From Mycobacterium deserti (GTDB taxonomy: Bacteria > Actinomycetota > Actinomycetes > Mycobacteriales > Mycobacteriaceae), in NCBI RefSeq assembly GCF_025345615.1, contig NZ_JAODWD010000002.1:186001-250000 (forward strand): a stretch of DNA of 64,000 bases. The letters are read 5' to 3'. A model generated the notes under the pieces. The model was not told the DNA's origin. It was given only the letters and a program-made list of their open reading frames with translations, and ran no database searches. The stretch's first letter is position 1. The number at the start of each line of letters is the position of its first letter. Below, piece by piece: positions 9,122 to 19,022 of this stretch. The position numbers were made by a program, and so were the translations under genes.

Positions 9122-11482
9122 TCAGTCCTTGGCGAAGGCTCGGGTGAACTCGCGTTCCACATCCGCGTAGGGCTTGCCCGAGACGTCGACGTTCACCTGC
9201 TCGATGGTGCCACCACTGAACGGGAAGGGCGCCCTGTAGGCGCGTGACACCGGCGAGCCGGTGTTGCGTCCGATGCTCAGACTCGCCCCCGCGAGCCCGA
9301 ACGGGCCGGGGTGGATGGTCATTCCCTCGAACCTCGCCACCTCGGCGTCGTCGATGTAGAGCGCCGCATCACCCAGTGGGGTGTGCGTGCCCTCGACGGT
9401 GCCCGTGCGCACGAAGGCGACACCGAAGGTGTGCTTGCCGGGCGCCACACCGCCCGACGACGACAGGTGCTGCTCCTGCTCGCCGAGGAAGTTGTAGACG
9501 TAATGCAGTCGTGTGTCCTGGAGGAACAGCACGTGCCCGCCGTGCGCGCCGCCGTGTTTGAACAGCACACCCTCGGCGCCCGCGGTGTCGACGACGACGT
9601 CGGCGAGTACCACGAAGGAGCGCCCCTGGATCTCCACAGCCGCTCCCATGCCGACATCCGCTGTCCCCGGGTAGTAGGAATACGACTCCCGGGCACCGGC
9701 GAGGTACGGACGCCACCGTCCGATCGTCTCGAAGATGTTGAGGTCGGCCAACGGGAGTCCGTGGTACTTCTCGGCCTCGCTGAACCACAGCGCCTTGAGT
9801 TCCTCGAGTTTGTCCGGGTTTTCTGCGGCGACGTCGCGGCACTGGCTGCGGTCGGACGCGATGTGGAACAACTCCCACCGGTCCTTGTCGAAGTTCGACC
9901 AGCCCGACGGTGTTGCTGCGTGGACGGTGTTCGCGAACCATCCGTTGTGCCAGATGCCGCGGGTGCCCAGCATCGCGTAGAACTGTGTGTCCTTGCCCGT
10001 CTGCACCGCCGGGTCGGCGAGCGCGAGCTTGAAGCTCACGCCGTCGAGCGGCTTCTGGGCTATGCCCTTGACCGTGGCCGGGGGGACGATATCGAGCAGG
10101 TCGTACACCGTGGGCGTGATGTCGCAGACGTTGACGTAGTTGTCGCGGACCTCACCGTGGGCGGCAATCCCGCTGGGCCAGGAGATGATTGCGGTGTCGG
10201 CGATGCCGCCCTCGTGGGAGGCGTAACGCTTGAACAGCTTGTAGGGCGTGTTGAACGCCATCGCCCAACCGATCGGATAGTGGTTGTAGGTCTCGGGACC
10301 GCCGAGGTTGTTCATCAGCTTGAGCCCGTCTTCGGCGGTGTCGATGTAGCCGTTGAAGAACTTGACCTCGTTCACCGATCCGTTCGGACCGCCCTCACCA
10401 CTGGCGCCGTTGTCACTGATCACCACGATGATGGTGTTGTCCAACTGGCCGGAGTCCTCCAGGTAGTCGAGGACGCGGCCGAGTTGCGAGTCGGTGTAGG
10501 ACAGGAACCCGGCGAAGACCTCCGCCATCCTGGCGAACAGCCGCTTCTCGTCGTCGCCGAGCGAATCCCACGGCCGCACCGTGTCCTGGTGCGGCCACGG
10601 TTCGCCGTTGGGACCCAACACATCCGAGTAGGGGTTGATCGGCGACAACTCGGTGTCGAACGGGACGATGCCGAGCTTCTTCTGGTTCTCCAGCACTATC
10701 TCGCGGTAGCGCTCGTACCCCATGTCGAAGCGCCCGGCGTAGCGGTCGGCCCATTCATTGAACACGTGGTGCGGCGCGTGCCCGGCGCCGGGACAGACAT
10801 AGGAGAACCACGGCTTGTCGGGTGCGATCACCTTGGCGTCCCGGATGAATTCGATTGTCCTGTCGGCGATGTCCTTCGACAGGTGGTAGCCGTCCTCGGG
10901 TGATCCCGGCGGCGCGACGGGATGGTTGTCATACACGAGTTCGGGATACCACTGGTCGGTCTCGCCGCCCATGAACCCGTAGAACCGCTCGAAGCCCCGG
11001 GACAGGGGCCAATGCCGCTTTGTTGACGCCAGATTCGACTCTTCGAGCGGCGTGAGGTGCCACTTGCCCACGCAGTAGGTGTTGTAACCGCGCTCGGCGA
11101 GCACCTCCGAAAGTAGGGCCGTGTCATGGGGGATGCGCCCGTTGCAGCCCGGGAACCCGTCGGTGAACTCCTCGATCGTGGCCATGCCGACGGTGGTCGC
11201 GTTACGTCCGGTCAGCAGAGAAGCGCGGGTGGGCGAGCACAGGGCCGTGGTGTGGAACTGCGACAGGCGCACACCACGTTCGGCGATGCGGCTCATGGTG
11301 GGCATCTCGACCAACCCTCCGAAGCAGTCCCACGTCGCGATGCCGGTGTCGTCCCAGACGATGTAGAGGACGTTGGGGGCGCCGTCGGGCGCCGTCGGCG
11401 CGGCGTACGGCCCCCAATCCGGTTCGGAATCCCGGATGTCCAGCTCGATCCTGCCGTTGAAGTCCGTCGCCATAGGCGGCAC
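9122..11482 (-). CDS. atsA: Type I arylsulfatase
   Basis: A 786-residue sulfatase that should hydrolyse aryl or other sulfate esters with a formylglycine nucleophile and a divalent metal. The maturation motif CSPTR is at residue 82 in LCSPTRASLLTGRNATTVGM, after the metal-binding DDTG (44-47); further metal/active-site parts are GKWHLTP, SYVCPGAGHAPHH and the ISDNGASGEGG loop. The C-terminal 200 residues form a beta-rich domain seen in long sulfatases. No signal peptide is visible, so it is probably cytosolic. A GTG start at 11482 aligns best with the recalled M. tuberculosis start; an ATG three codons on is possible. It follows the membrane-protein gene by one base and precedes FGE by one base, so the three are likely co-transcribed. 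Confidence 0.95.
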   Translation of the reverse strand: MPPMATDFNGRIELDIRDSEPDWGPYAAPTAPDGAPNVLYIVWDDTGIATWDCFGGLVEMPTMSRIAERGVRLSQFHTTALCSPTRASLLTGRNATTVGMATIEEFTDGFPGCNGRIPHDTALLSEVLAERGYNTYCVGKWHLTPLEESNLASTKRHWPLSRGFERFYGFMGGETDQWYPELVYDNHPVAPPGSPEDGYHLSKDIADRTIEFIRDAKVIAPDKPWFSYVCPGAGHAPHHVFNEWADRYAGRFDMGYERYREIVLENQKKLGIVPFDTELSPINPYSDVLGPNGEPWPHQDTVRPWDSLGDDEKRLFARMAEVFAGFLSYTDSQLGRVLDYLEDSGQLDNTIIVVISDNGASGEGGPNGSVNEVKFFNGYIDTAEDGLKLMNNLGGPETYNHYPIGWAMAFNTPYKLFKRYASHEGGIADTAIISWPSGIAAHGEVRDNYVNVCDITPTVYDLLDIVPPATVKGIAQKPLDGVSFKLALADPAVQTGKDTQFYAMLGTRGIWHNGWFANTVHAATPSGWSNFDKDRWELFHIASDRSQCRDVAAENPDKLEELKALWFSEAEKYHGLPLADLNIFETIGRWRPYLAGARESYSYYPGTADVGMGAAVEIQGRSFVVLADVVVDTAGAEGVLFKHGGAHGGHVLFLQDTRLHYVYNFLGEQEQHLSSSGGVAPGKHTFGVAFVRTGTVEGTHTPLGDAALYIDDAEVARFEGMTIHPGPFGLAGASLSIGRNTGSPVSRAYRAPFPFSGGTIEQVNVDVSGKPYADVEREFTRAFAKD

Positions 11483-11483
11483 G

Positions 11484-12164
11484 CTACACGCGTGGTTCGT
11501 CGGTCACGCGGGAAATTGACGACCGCGCCATTACCGGTTTCCTCGTCAACCACCACTGCACCGTGACGAGCGGAATCGTCCAGCCGAGCCATGCGCCGAG
11601 CCCAGCGACGAACCACAGGAAGTGCTCTGGATTTCCGCCGAACATGCTGTGCTGCAACGGTTCCAGTGCGATGAACAGTAGCGGGGTCCACATTCGATTG
11701 GTGATCGTCGACAACGCCAGGGTCGCGCTTCGAGCCATGTGACGGCGATGGTGGGCGAAGCGGCGCTGCCGTGCCGCCACGAACCCGTTGACAGTGAACC
11801 ACAGCCACAGCGCGGCCAGCATGACGTTGCTCACGGCGAGGAACGGGCCGAAGGGGGTGGCCGCCCCGATCACCATCGCGCACACGGCGGCTGGAATCGC
11901 GGCCCAGACGTAGACGTGTCCGATGCTGCGGTGCAGTGCCCGGCGACGGGTGCGTAACTGCGGCCAGATCTGGACGACGGCGGCGACCATTGCCAGGCTG
12001 CCCAGCATCACGTGTGCCACCAACAGCGGGTAGTGCAGCGCGAATGTGGGCGGCACGCGCGATTCGCCGGCGAAATACGGCGGCAGCGAGAAGGCCAGGA
12101 AAGCGGCGACGACGAGCGCGAGAGCAGTCGACCAGCGCGCTGGCGTGACAGAGGCGTATGGCAT
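11484..12164 (-). CDS. Multi-pass membrane protein, DUF2306-like
   Basis: About 226 residues with six hydrophobic segments (first near residues 9-28) and pairs of histidines at membrane ends (HYPLLVAHVMLG, RSIGHVYVW, RFAHHRRHMARSATLA). This layout fits the DUF2306 / cytochrome b561-like membrane proteins; histidines could bind haem, but that is inference. The ATG at 12164 (alternative at 12170) lies inside the first of two palindromes that look like the operator of the divergent TetR gene, so this gene and the sulfatase-FGE pair behind it are probably repressed together. The frame runs open well upstream but has no protein-like sequence there. Confidence 0.75.
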   Translation of the reverse strand: MPYASVTPARWSTALALVVAAFLAFSLPPYFAGESRVPPTFALHYPLLVAHVMLGSLAMVAAVVQIWPQLRTRRRALHRSIGHVYVWAAIPAAVCAMVIGAATPFGPFLAVSNVMLAALWLWFTVNGFVAARQRRFAHHRRHMARSATLALSTITNRMWTPLLFIALEPLQHSMFGGNPEHFLWFVAGLGAWLGWTIPLVTVQWWLTRKPVMARSSISRVTDEPRV

Positions 12165-12187
12165 ACGCATGAGCGTACGGCATACGC
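12154..12187. promoter_or_regulatory. Double palindromic operator between the TetR gene and the sulfatase operon
   Basis: Two 15-base palindromes with the form GCGTATG-G-CATACGC lie at 12154-12168 (7-base arms perfect) and 12173-12187 (one mismatch, GCGTACG). They start 19 bases apart, about two helical turns, and sit between the divergent membrane-protein and TetR genes; the first covers the start codon of the membrane-protein gene. Two dimers of the TetR protein could bind side by side. Confidence 0.8.
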
Positions 12188-12222
12188 GTCGGCTCGTTGC
12201 GCGTCGTTTAGGCTGTCGACTG

Positions 12223-12912
12223 ATGAGCGATCCCCTACCCCGTGCGCTAAAAATCCTGTGGCGCGACCCCCAGCCGGAGGGCCGCGGGCGCGGCCTGAGC
12301 AGGCCGCGCATCGTCGCCGCTGCCGTCGAGTTGGCCGACGCCGAGGGGCTGGCCGCCCTGTCGATGGCCCGGCTCGCGGACCGTCTGGGTTGCGGCACCA
12401 TGTCGCTCTACCGGCATGTCGCCAGCAAGGACGACCTGGTGACTTTCATGCTCTCGACTGCGCCGGGGCCGCCACCGTCCACTTATTCCGCGGATTGGTG
12501 TGTCGCGCTTGAGAACTGGGCGGCCGGACTGTGGGACGTCTATCACCGGCACCCGTGGGTGTTGCAGGCGGCGGCGGCCGGTCCCCCCGCCGATCCCGGT
12601 CAGCTGGCGTGGCTGGATGCGGGCCTTGCCGCACTGGGCGGCACCGGGTTGGCCGAGCGTGACAAACTCGCCGCCGTCATGGCCATCCTGCATTTCGTGC
12701 GCGGCGCCGCGGCGCTGGACATCGAAGCAGGAGGCGCCGAGACTCCCGGCTTCGCGACGCTGCTACGGCGCGTGGTGACGGCCGACCGATTCCCCGCGCT
12801 GGCGGCGGCCATTGCCGACGGTGTCTTCGATCAGCCCGACCACGATCGGCGAGCCGACTTCCGGTCCGGGCTGGCGCAGATACTGGACGGCGTCGCTACC
12901 AGGATCGGCTAG
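12223..12912 (+). CDS. TetR family transcriptional regulator with TetR_C_1-like ligand domain
   Basis: A 229-residue repressor. The helix-turn-helix is at about residues 30-75 (IVAAAVELADAEGLAALSMARLADRLGCGTMSLYRHVASKDDL), preceded by a basic Arg/Gly tail. The rest is the helical ligand-binding domain typical of TetR proteins. The ATG at 12223 is used because the frame upstream runs through the operator and is not protein-like. It is divergent from the DUF2306-like gene with a double operator between them, so it likely controls that gene, atsA and FGE, and itself. The ligand is unknown. Confidence 0.9.
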   Translation: MSDPLPRALKILWRDPQPEGRGRGLSRPRIVAAAVELADAEGLAALSMARLADRLGCGTMSLYRHVASKDDLVTFMLSTAPGPPPSTYSADWCVALENWAAGLWDVYHRHPWVLQAAAAGPPADPGQLAWLDAGLAALGGTGLAERDKLAAVMAILHFVRGAAALDIEAGGAETPGFATLLRRVVTADRFPALAAAIADGVFDQPDHDRRADFRSGLAQILDGVATRIG

Positions 12913-12975
12913 CTCTGCCACTCCGCGAGCCCGATTTTGTTGACCCGAAAGAGCACCGACAGCCTGCCGAACGCA

Positions 12976-13010
12976 AAAGTCCCCGGACACGTGACGTGTC
13001 CGGGGACTTT
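12976..13010. terminator. Bidirectional terminator between TetR gene and rpsQ
   Basis: A near-perfect palindrome with 17-base arms (AAAGTCCCCGGACACGT and its complement) around one central base. It lies 24 bases past the rpsQ stop and 64 bases past the TetR stop, with A and T runs at its two ends, so it can end both converging transcripts. Confidence 0.92.
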
Positions 13011-13033
13011 GGCGACTAGTCGCGCGCAAACGG

Positions 13034-13351
13034 CTACTTGGCCCTCTCGAGCACCTCGACGAGGCGCCAGCGCTTGGTGGCCGACAGCGGCCGGGTCTCC
13101 ATCAACGAGACGCGGTCACCGATGCCGGCGTCGCCGTTCTCGTCGTGGGCCTTGACCTTCGTCGTGGTGCGAATGATCTTGCCGTAGAGCGGATGACTCT
13201 TGCGGTCCTCCAGCTCGACCACGATGGTCTTCTGCATCTTGTCCGACACCACATAGCCGATCGCGGTCTTACGGCGGCCACGAGGCTTCTCGGTGCGCGG
13301 CGTGCGCTTCGGACCAGCCGCAGCGCCGGTGTCCTTCTTCGTCTCTGCCAT
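13034..13351 (-). CDS. rpsQ: 30S ribosomal protein S17
   Basis: A 105-residue S17. The OB-fold core begins at [21 protein letters not shown]; the first 25 residues are a Lys/Thr/Pro-rich extension usual in mycobacteria. S17 binds the 5' domain of 16S rRNA and is needed for assembly. It is the last gene of the S10 operon here and its start overlaps the rpmC stop by one base. Confidence 0.98.
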   Translation of the reverse strand: MAETKKDTGAAAGPKRTPRTEKPRGRRKTAIGYVVSDKMQKTIVVELEDRKSHPLYGKIIRTTTKVKAHDENGDAGIGDRVSLMETRPLSATKRWRLVEVLERAK

Positions 13352-13584
13352 TACGATTCCTCACCAACGGGTCCGGATGCCAGACCCAATTCACGTTCGC
13401 GCAGCACGGTGTACACGCGCGCAATCTCCCGACGCACCGTACGAAGCCGACGATTGTTCGTGAGCTGACCGGTCGCCATCTGGAAGCGCAGATTGAACAG
13501 CTCTTCCTTGGACTCGCGCAGGCGATCCTTCAACTCGTTGTCGGTCAGTTCGCGAAGTTCGCCCGGCGTCACTCCCACTGCCAT
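13351..13584 (-). CDS. rpmC: 50S ribosomal protein L29
   Basis: A 77-residue L29, a two-helix protein beside the exit tunnel that helps recruit trigger factor and SRP. The signatures [26 protein letters not shown] and RRVRTV-like [19 protein letters not shown] are intact. It overlaps both neighbours by one base. Confidence 0.98.
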   Translation of the reverse strand: MAVGVTPGELRELTDNELKDRLRESKEELFNLRFQMATGQLTNNRRLRTVRREIARVYTVLRERELGLASGPVGEES

Positions 13585-14000
13585 CAGAAGTGCTCCTCTC
13601 GGGTAACGATGCGTGCCTTGATCGGCAGCTTGTGGATCGCGCGGGTCAATGCGGCCCTGGCGATCGCTTCATCGGGGTAGCTCAACTCGAACAGCACCCG
13701 GCCTGGCTTGACGTTGGCCACCCACCACTCCGGCGAACCCTTGCCGGAACCCATGCGGGTTTCGGCCGGCTTCTTGGTCAGCGGGCGGTCCGGGAAGATG
13801 TTGATCCACACCTTGCCGCCACGCTTGATGTGCCGGTTGATGGCGATACGGGCGGACTCGATCTGCCGGTTGGTGATGTAGGCGTGCTCGAGCGCCTGGA
13901 TGCCGTAGTCGCCGAAACTGACCGACGTGCCGCCGCTGGCGACACCACGCTGCCTCGGGTGGTGTTGCTTGCGGTGCTTGACCTTGCGGGGAATCAACAT
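13584..14000 (-). CDS. rplP: 50S ribosomal protein L16
   Basis: A 138-residue L16, full length ([19 protein letters not shown] start). It lies near the A-site tRNA elbow and the peptidyl-transferase centre. The conserved [19 protein letters not shown] loop, which includes the arginine hydroxylated in some bacteria, is present. It is 3 bases after the rpsC stop. Confidence 0.98.
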   Translation of the reverse strand: MLIPRKVKHRKQHHPRQRGVASGGTSVSFGDYGIQALEHAYITNRQIESARIAINRHIKRGGKVWINIFPDRPLTKKPAETRMGSGKGSPEWWVANVKPGRVLFELSYPDEAIARAALTRAIHKLPIKARIVTREEHF

Positions 14001-14003
14001 GAT

Positions 14004-15492
<1,489 letters not shown>

Positions 15493-15496
<4 letters not shown>

Positions 15497-15774
15497 CGGC
15501 GCTTGGCCTTCCGGTCGTCCTTGATGTGACCCTTGAACGTGCGGGTCGGTGCGAACTCGCCGAGCTTGTGCCCGACCATCGACTCGGTGACGAACACCGG
15601 GACATGCTTGCGGCCGTCATGCACCGCGAAGGTGTGCCCGATGAAGTCGGGAATGATCGTCGACCGACGCGACCAGGTCTTGATGACCTGCTTGGTGTTC
15701 TTGTCGTTCTGGACGTCGACCTTCTTGAGGAGATGGTCGTCGACGAACGGGCCCTTCTTCAGGCTGCGTGGCAT
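15493..15774 (-). CDS. rpsS: 30S ribosomal protein S19
   Basis: A 93-residue S19, full length ([19 protein letters not shown] start, AKRR end). It binds the 3' domain of 16S rRNA in the head with S13 and contacts the A-site finger. It is 12 bases after the rplB stop and overlaps rplV by 4 bases. Confidence 0.98.
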
Positions 15775-15786
15775 CGCTGGGCTCTC

Positions 15787-16623
15787 CTAGCGCTTCTTGC
15801 CGGTGCGTCGGCGTCGGACGATGAGCTTGTCGCTCGGCTTATTGGGCTTACGGGTGCGGCCCTCGGGCTTGCCCCACGGGCTGACCGGGTGGCGGCCACC
15901 GGAGGTCTTGCCCTCGCCACCGCCGTGCGGGTGGTCGACCGGGTTCATCACGACACCGCGAACGGTGGGGCGCTTGCCCTTCCACCGCATACGGCCGGCC
16001 TTGCCCCAATTGATGTTGGCCTGCTCGGCGTTACCGACCTCGCCGACAGTGGCGCGGCAGCGCACATCGACGCGGCGGATCTCACCCGAGGGCATACGCA
16101 GGGAGGCGTAGCTGCCCTCCTTGCCCAGCAGCTGAATGCTCGCGCCGGCCGACCGCGCCAGCTTGGCGCCGCCACCGGGGCGCAGCTCCACAGCGTGGAT
16201 CAGCGTGCCCGCGGGGATGTTGCGCATCGGCAGGTTGTTACCCGGCTTGATGTCGGCATTGGCGCCGGACTCCACGATGTCGCCCTGCTTGAGACCCTGC
16301 GGCGCAATGATGTAGCGCTTCTCGCCGTCGAGGTAGTGCAGCAGCGCGATGTTCGCGGTGCGGTTCGGGTCGTACTCGATGTGCGCGACCTTGGCGTTGA
16401 CGCCGTCCTTGTCGTGGCGACGGAAGTCGATCACCCGGTAGGCACGCTTGTGCCCGCCGCCCTTGTGCCGCGTGGTGATTCGGCCGTGTGCGTTGCGTCC
16501 GCCCTTGCCGTGCAGCGGACGAACCAGCGACTTCTCCGGATGATCGCGAGTGATCTCGGCGAAATCGGAGACGCTGGCACCGCGACGACCCGGGGTCGTC
16601 GGCTTGTACTTGCGAATTCCCAT
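15787..16623 (-). CDS. rplB: 50S ribosomal protein L2
   Basis: A 278-residue L2, full length. The conserved C-terminal [31 protein letters not shown] holds the histidine close to the peptidyl-transferase centre. L2 is needed for subunit association and tRNA binding. A 31-base gap separates it from rplW. Confidence 0.98.
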   Translation of the reverse strand: MGIRKYKPTTPGRRGASVSDFAEITRDHPEKSLVRPLHGKGGRNAHGRITTRHKGGGHKRAYRVIDFRRHDKDGVNAKVAHIEYDPNRTANIALLHYLDGEKRYIIAPQGLKQGDIVESGANADIKPGNNLPMRNIPAGTLIHAVELRPGGGAKLARSAGASIQLLGKEGSYASLRMPSGEIRRVDVRCRATVGEVGNAEQANINWGKAGRMRWKGKRPTVRGVVMNPVDHPHGGGEGKTSGGRHPVSPWGKPEGRTRKPNKPSDKLIVRRRRTGKKR

Positions 16624-16654
16624 GATTCCTAAGTCTCTCTAGCTCTCCGCCGGA

Positions 16655-16957
16655 CTACGCCGGTGCTCCGAACAGGTCGATCGGCTTGCTGCCGGCGGCC
16701 AGGGTCACGATGGCGCGCTTGGTGTCCTTGCGCTTGCCGTAGCCGGTGCGGGTGCGCTTGCGCTTGCCCTGCCGGTTGGCGGTGTTCACCGACGCGACCT
16801 TGACGCTGAAGATCTTCTCGATTGCGATCTTGATCTGCGTCTTGTTCGAGTCGGGGTGGACGACGAACGTGTAGACGTTGTCCTCGATCAGCCCATAGGA
16901 CTTCTCCGAGATGACCGGGGCCAAAATGATGTCGCGGGGATCAGTCACGGTTGCCAT
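16655..16957 (-). CDS. rplW: 50S ribosomal protein L23
   Basis: A 100-residue L23 at the tunnel exit, where trigger factor and SRP dock. The signature [21 protein letters not shown] and the loop [20 protein letters not shown] are intact. The ATG directly follows the rplD stop (TAAATG). Confidence 0.98.
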   Translation of the reverse strand: MATVTDPRDIILAPVISEKSYGLIEDNVYTFVVHPDSNKTQIKIAIEKIFSVKVASVNTANRQGKRKRTRTGYGKRKDTKRAIVTLAAGSKPIDLFGAPA

Positions 16958-17629
16958 TTACGCCGATACCTCCTGCGCCGACGCGCTGTTGGCCGCGATG
17001 TAGGCGTTGAGCGCCTCGACGCTGAATACCACGTCGTCAGCCTTGAGCACGTCGTAGGTGTTGAGCTGGTCGGGCGAGAGGATGTGCACACCCGGCAGGT
17101 TGCGCACGCTCAGCTCGCCGGTCTGATCGCTGCGTCCGACGACCACCAGTACGTTCTTGCGGTCGGTCAGTGCGGCCAGGAACGTCTTGGCGCTCTTGGT
17201 CGACGGAGTCTGACCCTCGACCAATTCGGTGACCGCGTGGATGCGGCCGTTGCGCGCCCGATCCGACAGCGCCCCGCGCAGCGCGGCGACGATCATCTTC
17301 TTCGGAGTGCGCTGGCTGTAGTCACGCGGCTTCGGGCCGTGCACGATGCCACCACCGGTGAACTGCGGCGCGCGCGTCGAACCCTGACGGGCCCGGCCGG
17401 TGCCCTTCTGCCGGTACGGCTTCTTGCCACCGCCGCGGACCTCGCCACGCGTCTTCGTCGAGTGGGTGCCTTGGCGTGCCGCGGCCCGCTGGGCCTCGAC
17501 AACCTGGTGCATCAGCGCGATGTTGGGCTCGACGTCGAACAGTTCGGCGGGCAGCTCGACAGAGCCGTCGGTCTTGCCCCCCGGGGTGTGGACGTCGATC
17601 TTCAATGCCTTATTGGTGTTATCGGCCAT
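16958..17629 (-). CDS. rplD: 50S ribosomal protein L4
   Basis: A 223-residue L4 with the tunnel-reaching loop [29 protein letters not shown], the site near macrolide binding. In E. coli L4 represses the S10 operon at the level of transcription and translation; the leader here is long enough for control but shows no recognisable L4 site. It starts 2 bases after the rplC stop. Confidence 0.98.
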   Translation of the reverse strand: MADNTNKALKIDVHTPGGKTDGSVELPAELFDVEPNIALMHQVVEAQRAAARQGTHSTKTRGEVRGGGKKPYRQKGTGRARQGSTRAPQFTGGGIVHGPKPRDYSQRTPKKMIVAALRGALSDRARNGRIHAVTELVEGQTPSTKSAKTFLAALTDRKNVLVVVGRSDQTGELSVRNLPGVHILSPDQLNTYDVLKADDVVFSVEALNAYIAANSASAQEVSA

Positions 17630-17631
17630 TT

Positions 17632-18285
17632 CTACTTCTCGCCTCGCTTGATTGCGGTGCGGACCATCACCAATCCACCGTTGCGGCCGGGGATGGCGCC
17701 CTTGATCAACAGCACGCCGTTCTCGGCATCGACCTTGTGCACCACCAGGTTCTGCGTGGTGACGCGGTCACTGCCCATGCGGCCTGACATGCGGGTGCCC
17801 TTGAACACCCGGCCCGGGGTGGCGCAGCCACCGATAGATCCGGGACGGCGGTGCACTGCCTGCGCGCCGTGGCTGGCGCCCTGGCCCTTGAAACCGTGGC
17901 GCTTCATGGTGCCGGCGAAACCCTTGCCCTTGCTGGTGCCGGTCACGTCGACGAAGTTGCCGTCGGCGAAGATCTCGGCGGTCAGCTCCTGGCCGACCTC
18001 GTACTCGCCCGCGGCAGCTTCGTCGTCGAGCCGCAGCTCAGCGAGGTGGCGACGCGGGTTGACACCCGCGGCCGAAAACTGGCCCGTCACAGGCTTGTTC
18101 ACCTTGCGAGGGCTGATCTCGCCGTAGGCCAGCTGCACAGCGCTGTACCCGTCGCGCTCCGTCGTACGGATCCGCGTGACAACGTTGGGGCCGGCCTTGA
18201 CGACCGTCACCGGCACGACCCGGTTGTTCTCGTCGAACACCTGCGTCATGCCCAGCTTGGTGCCCAGAATGCCTTTTCTCGCCAT
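17632..18285 (-). CDS. rplC: 50S ribosomal protein L3
   Basis: A 217-residue L3, full length ([21 protein letters not shown] start). The extended loop [19 protein letters not shown] reaches the peptidyl-transferase centre. The residue equivalent to the linezolid-resistance position Cys154 lies further on, in the segment [16 protein letters not shown], and is cysteine as in susceptible mycobacteria. It starts 11 bases after rpsJ. Confidence 0.98.
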   Translation of the reverse strand: MARKGILGTKLGMTQVFDENNRVVPVTVVKAGPNVVTRIRTTERDGYSAVQLAYGEISPRKVNKPVTGQFSAAGVNPRRHLAELRLDDEAAAGEYEVGQELTAEIFADGNFVDVTGTSKGKGFAGTMKRHGFKGQGASHGAQAVHRRPGSIGGCATPGRVFKGTRMSGRMGSDRVTTQNLVVHKVDAENGVLLIKGAIPGRNGGLVMVRTAIKRGEK

Positions 18286-18296
18286 GATCTGGTCTC

Positions 18297-18602
18297 CTAC
18301 TGGATGTTGACGTCGACACTCGCCGGAAGGTCGATGCGCATGAGCGCGTCAACGGTCTTCGGCGTCGGGTCGAGGATGTCGATCAGCCGCTTGTGCGTGC
18401 GCATCTCGAAGTGCTCCCGCGAGTCCTTGTACTTGTGCGGGGAGCGGATGACGCAGTACACGTTCTTCTCAGTCGGCAGCGGCACTGGACCAACCACGCT
18501 GGCGCCGGTTCGAGTGACCGTTTCCACGATCTTGCGCGCCGAGGCGTCGATAGCCTCGTGGTCGTAGGCCTTGAGCCTGATGCGGATCTTCTGTCCCGCC
18601 AC
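18297..18602 (-). CDS. rpsJ: 30S ribosomal protein S10 (NusE)
   Basis: A 101-residue S10, the first gene of the S10 operon. Besides its place in the 30S head it pairs with NusB in rRNA antitermination. The signatures [22 protein letters not shown] and [25 protein letters not shown] are intact. It starts with GTG and GAGG-type ribosome-binding sequence upstream. Confidence 0.98.
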
Positions 18603-19022
18603 GCTTCTCCTACCTCACTCTTGCTGGGCCCCCGGAGGGGCGCCTGTCTTCTCCGGCGCATGTCGCGCTGGTATGCCGCCACTGTTTATCTGTCTGTGGT
18701 CCACCGGCCCCCGCGGTCGGGTGTGTCGCCCGTACGCGCACTTGTTCGCGGCGGAAATCGTCGCAACCAAGATGGTGACCGGATGCGCCCATTCGGACGC
18801 TGGTCGTATGCCCTGGCCAGGCGAACCCGGCTCAAGGCAACCCGAACAGTATGCCTCAGAGGTGCGGGCTACTCCAAATCCCTGGCCACGGGCCCTTACG
18901 ACGCGCTCACCGGGTCGAATCACGCGCACCGTGCCGTGATCTTACCGTCGACGATGCAGCACTCCGTCAGCACGAATCTATAAAGAACGTTCGATGCCGT
19001 TCGCGAATCCCAGCAACGCTCT
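18603..19022. promoter_or_regulatory. Divergent 420-base region: leader and promoter of the S10 operon
   Basis: This stretch holds no supported gene. On the minus strand there are two -10-like boxes, TAAGAT (18944-18939) and TACTGT inside GGCATACTGTTC (around 18850), giving an S10 leader of about 240-320 bases. A short GC hairpin (GCCCC/GGGGC, 18628-18641) sits close to the rpsJ start. On the plus strand TATAAA at about 18980 lies 40 bases before the next gene. No -35 box is convincing. The long leader leaves room for feedback control, but no known ribosomal-protein binding site was recognised. Confidence 0.4.

Noticed and set aside
9311..10903. 530-codon open frame antisense to the arylsulfatase gene
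   Set aside because: It mirrors the GC-rich codon pattern of atsA, has low-complexity Val/Arg/Asp composition and no recognisable domain.
12165..12401. N-terminal extension of the DUF2306-like protein
   Set aside because: The upstream residues are Arg/Ser-rich and lie antisense to the TetR gene and across its operator.
18620..18980. Small open frames in the S10 leader as a leader peptide
   Set aside because: None has a ribosome-binding site with family-like sequence, and several start inside GC-rich hairpins.
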